NCBI GenBank assembly: GCA_026708165.1
Contig: JAPOVO010000299.1
Location: 1 to 6,718 of the forward strand
DNA: 6,718 bases
DNA from: Chloroflexota bacterium
GTDB taxonomy: Bacteria > Chloroflexota > UBA11872 > VXNJ01
Direction of reading: 5' to 3'
A program made the translations under genes and the position numbers. The notes below the pieces were generated by a model, which was given only the letters and a program-made list of their open reading frames with translations, ran no database searches and was not told the origin of the DNA. Shown piece by piece: positions 5,301 to 6,718 of the stretch; the first letter of the stretch is position 1, and every line of letters starts with the position of its first letter.

Positions 5301-6665
5301 CTAGCCGCCGGCCTTGAGGCGGGCAAGAGCCTCGTCGTTGATGGTGCTCAGGTCCTTCTGGATTCGGCCGATGCCTTCCTGAAGGTCGAGACCATCGAAC
5401 GCAACCTCGTCGATCATCTTGCCGACGTGGTCGCCCTCGATCTGGGCGACGCGGTGAGGCACGTACTCGACGTAGGGCCAGATCTTGGTCGGTACGATCG
5501 GCGAGCCGTAGCGGCCCCACTTGCTGGAGCGGTATGCGTCGTTTTCGTACACGGCCTTCACTGAGTGACTACCGGAGTAGAAGTTACCGAAGCTGGCAAG
5601 GTTTTCCGGCTGCCAGATGTGAACCATGAAGTCGAACGCCGCGTCCTTCTTCTCGTCCGTGACGAACTTCGGAACCGTGAGGCTTCCGATAGCCGCGTTC
5701 ATGTACACGAGATCCTGGGCGGCTCCGAACCTCGGCATTACGAACGGACGAACCGTCAGGTCGGGAGCGACGCCGCCGTAGTAGGAAACCGTCCAGATGC
5801 CGACGTTGTGCATGACGGACCGCTGCTTGACCAAAGGCGGCCAGCCGTCGGTCTGCACGTCGCGGGTGATGCTCTCGCCGTACCAATCGGCGATGAACTG
5901 GAAGCCCTCAGTGACTTCTGGAATGTTCCAGTCGAACCTCTCCTCGGCCTTGTTGTACCACTGGCCGCCGAGCTGGCGGGCCATGGCGGGGCCCCAGAAG
6001 CCCATCATCGAGCCGGGCGAGTAGGTGCCGGCGCGAACGAGCTTGTCGCCGTCATAGATGCGAAGCTGCTGGTCGACTTCGGCGAACTGCTCCCAGCTCG
6101 TGAACTGCGAGTTGTCGGTAATCCCTTCGAGGTCGACGCCGGCCTCGGCCGCGGCGTTGACGTCGGCGGTGACAAACGGGCCCTCGCATCCGCAGATCAG
6201 CGGAACGACGTAACGCTCACCGTCCTTCGACCAGACGGAATCGAGCGTGCTCGGGAAGAAGATGCCGTTCATCTCCGACCTTGACCGCAGCTCCGGCGTA
6301 AACGGATGCAGGACCTTGGTCACATCGATCGGGTTCCACCACTGGGTGTAGGTGTAGACGATCTCGCCAGACGTTCCGGCGCTGACGGCCGGGTAGAACT
6401 TGGAGAGCAGGTCGCCATAGCCGATCGGCACCAACTCGACGGTGTAGTTCGGGTTGGCGGCCTGGAAGGTGTCGATCGCTCCCTGCATGGAGTTGAGACC
6501 GTCCTGCCATTCCTGCATCCAGAACTGGAGCTTGGCTTCCTTGGGCTTCGCCATGGCCTCGACGACCTTGGTGACGACCTTCTCGACGACCTTTTCCTCG
6601 ACCTGGTCGACGACCTTCTCGACCTCAACCTCTTGAGTTACGACCTTTTCGACCCCCCGTACCAC
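5301..6665 (-). CDS. Family 1 extracellular solute-binding protein, N-terminus incomplete
   Basis: Substrate-capturing subunit of the ABC importer, 454 residues from the GTG at 6665. Residues 5-36 are a charged, valine-rich linker made of EKVV units (6-9, 16-19, 24-27, 28-31) and TKVV. The family 1 binding domain follows from about residue 43 (EAKLQFWMQEW), with AIDTFQAANPNY at 63-74 and the usual mixed alpha/beta pattern to the C-terminus. Aromatics that could stack on sugar rings include W109 and W110, W224, W237 and W291. C158 and C160 lie close together. No signal peptide or lipobox cysteine precedes the linker, although both are expected for an exported binding protein. In this frame a stop (TGA, 6707-6705) occurs 13 codons upstream of the GTG, and the codons between do not resemble a signal sequence. 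A frameshift, sequencing error, rearrangement or loss of the 5' end is likely, and a run of six C at 6653-6658 is one candidate site. The assigned start is therefore doubtful, while the family call is strong. Confidence 0.88.
   Translation of the reverse strand: MVRGVEKVVTQEVEVEKVVDQVEEKVVEKVVTKVVEAMAKPKEAKLQFWMQEWQDGLNSMQGAIDTFQAANPNYTVELVPIGYGDLLSKFYPAVSAGTSGEIVYTYTQWWNPIDVTKVLHPFTPELRSRSEMNGIFFPSTLDSVWSKDGERYVVPLICGCEGPFVTADVNAAAEAGVDLEGITDNSQFTSWEQFAEVDQQLRIYDGDKLVRAGTYSPGSMMGFWGPAMARQLGGQWYNKAEERFDWNIPEVTEGFQFIADWYGESITRDVQTDGWPPLVKQRSVMHNVGIWTVSYYGGVAPDLTVRPFVMPRFGAAQDLVYMNAAIGSLTVPKFVTDEKKDAAFDFMVHIWQPENLASFGNFYSGSHSVKAVYENDAYRSSKWGRYGSPIVPTKIWPYVEYVPHRVAQIEGDHVGKMIDEVAFDGLDLQEGIGRIQKDLSTINDEALARLKAGG
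6559..6656 (-). repeat. Degenerate short repeats encoding the EKVV linker
   Basis: Within the binding-protein gene, plus-strand units of the form CGACGACCTT or close variants recur at roughly 6560, 6573, 6584, 6608 and 6639. They encode repeated EKVV or TKVV peptides. Spacing between peptide repeats is 4 to 10 residues, so this is a degenerate array and not a precise tandem repeat. The array probably grows and shrinks by slippage or unequal recombination. The encoded linker would sit between a membrane anchor and the folded binding domain. Confidence 0.6.
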
Positions 6666-6718
6666 TACCGCCCTGCGTCCTTGGAGGGAGGTAATCCGGC
6701 CAACTCAAGATGTTGCCC
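6666..6718. other. Right-edge sequence with no recognisable gene
   Basis: This is the sequence directly upstream of the annotated binding-protein start. On the minus strand all three frames were read. The gene frame stops at 6707-6705, another frame stops with TAG just before the GTG, and the third stays open but contains no hydrophobic segment and no cysteine of a lipobox. A purine-rich GGAGGGAGG on the plus strand (6683-6691) lies too far from the ATG at 6710 to be a convincing ribosome site. No promoter could be identified. Confidence 0.4.

Noticed and set aside
4517..5317. A 266-codon plus-strand open frame antisense to the MalF-type gene
   Set aside because: Highly charged, low-complexity product with no family resemblance. 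The opposite strand encodes a clear six-segment permease.
5565..6284. A 239-codon plus-strand open frame antisense to the binding protein
   Set aside because: Composition dominated by V, E, R, D, G and A without motifs. The opposite strand carries a convincing family 1 binding domain.
6683..6718. Possible divergent plus-strand gene start: GGAGGGAGG followed by ATG at 6710
   Set aside because: The purine-rich stretch ends about 18 bases before the ATG, too far for a ribosome site, and only three codons are visible.

Overview
The window holds one minus-strand operon for a carbohydrate-type ABC importer followed by an oxidoreductase-fold enzyme. Read in the direction of transcription, from the right end leftwards, it contains: a family 1 extracellular solute-binding protein (5301-6665, N-terminus apparently incomplete); an inner-membrane permease of the MalF type (4250-5164); three consecutive paralogous permeases of the MalG type (3348-4262, 2363-3265, 1355-2257); and a Gfo/Idh/MocA-family protein with glycosidase-like (GH109-like) features (104-1258). 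No ATP-binding subunit is present. The plus strand holds no convincing gene.

Organism: the binding protein begins with a run of EKVV units between the expected lipid anchor and the sugar-binding domain. Linkers of this kind are, from general knowledge, common in binding lipoproteins of Chloroflexota. Moderate-to-high GC, tightly packed carbohydrate-importer operons and a GGGAATGACGG-type repeat at the left end fit an uncultivated Chloroflexota lineage. This assignment is an inference.

Layout: the binding-protein gene is separated from the permeases by 136 bases that contain a strong 10-bp hairpin, a plausible partial terminator or mRNA-stabilising element giving more binding protein than permease. 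The MalF-type gene overlaps the first MalG-type gene by 13 bases. The second and third MalG-type genes lie in tandem with gaps of about 80 and 105 bases. Each of their starts is preceded by a short in-frame stretch that ends W-(E/D)-(Y/F)-stop and runs 13 bases into the gene, exactly as the real MalF end does at the first copy. This looks like a scar of tandem duplication of a unit made of the malF tail plus malG, or a conserved translational-coupling device.

Working model: the binding protein captures a sugar or glycoside outside the cell. The MalF-type subunit pairs with one of three alternative MalG-type subunits and with an ATPase encoded elsewhere. The Gfo/Idh/MocA protein processes the imported compound by NAD-dependent chemistry. 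The three MalG copies agree almost perfectly in the ATPase-contacting loop and differ most in segments expected to face the binding protein and substrate, so the array may diversify specificity.
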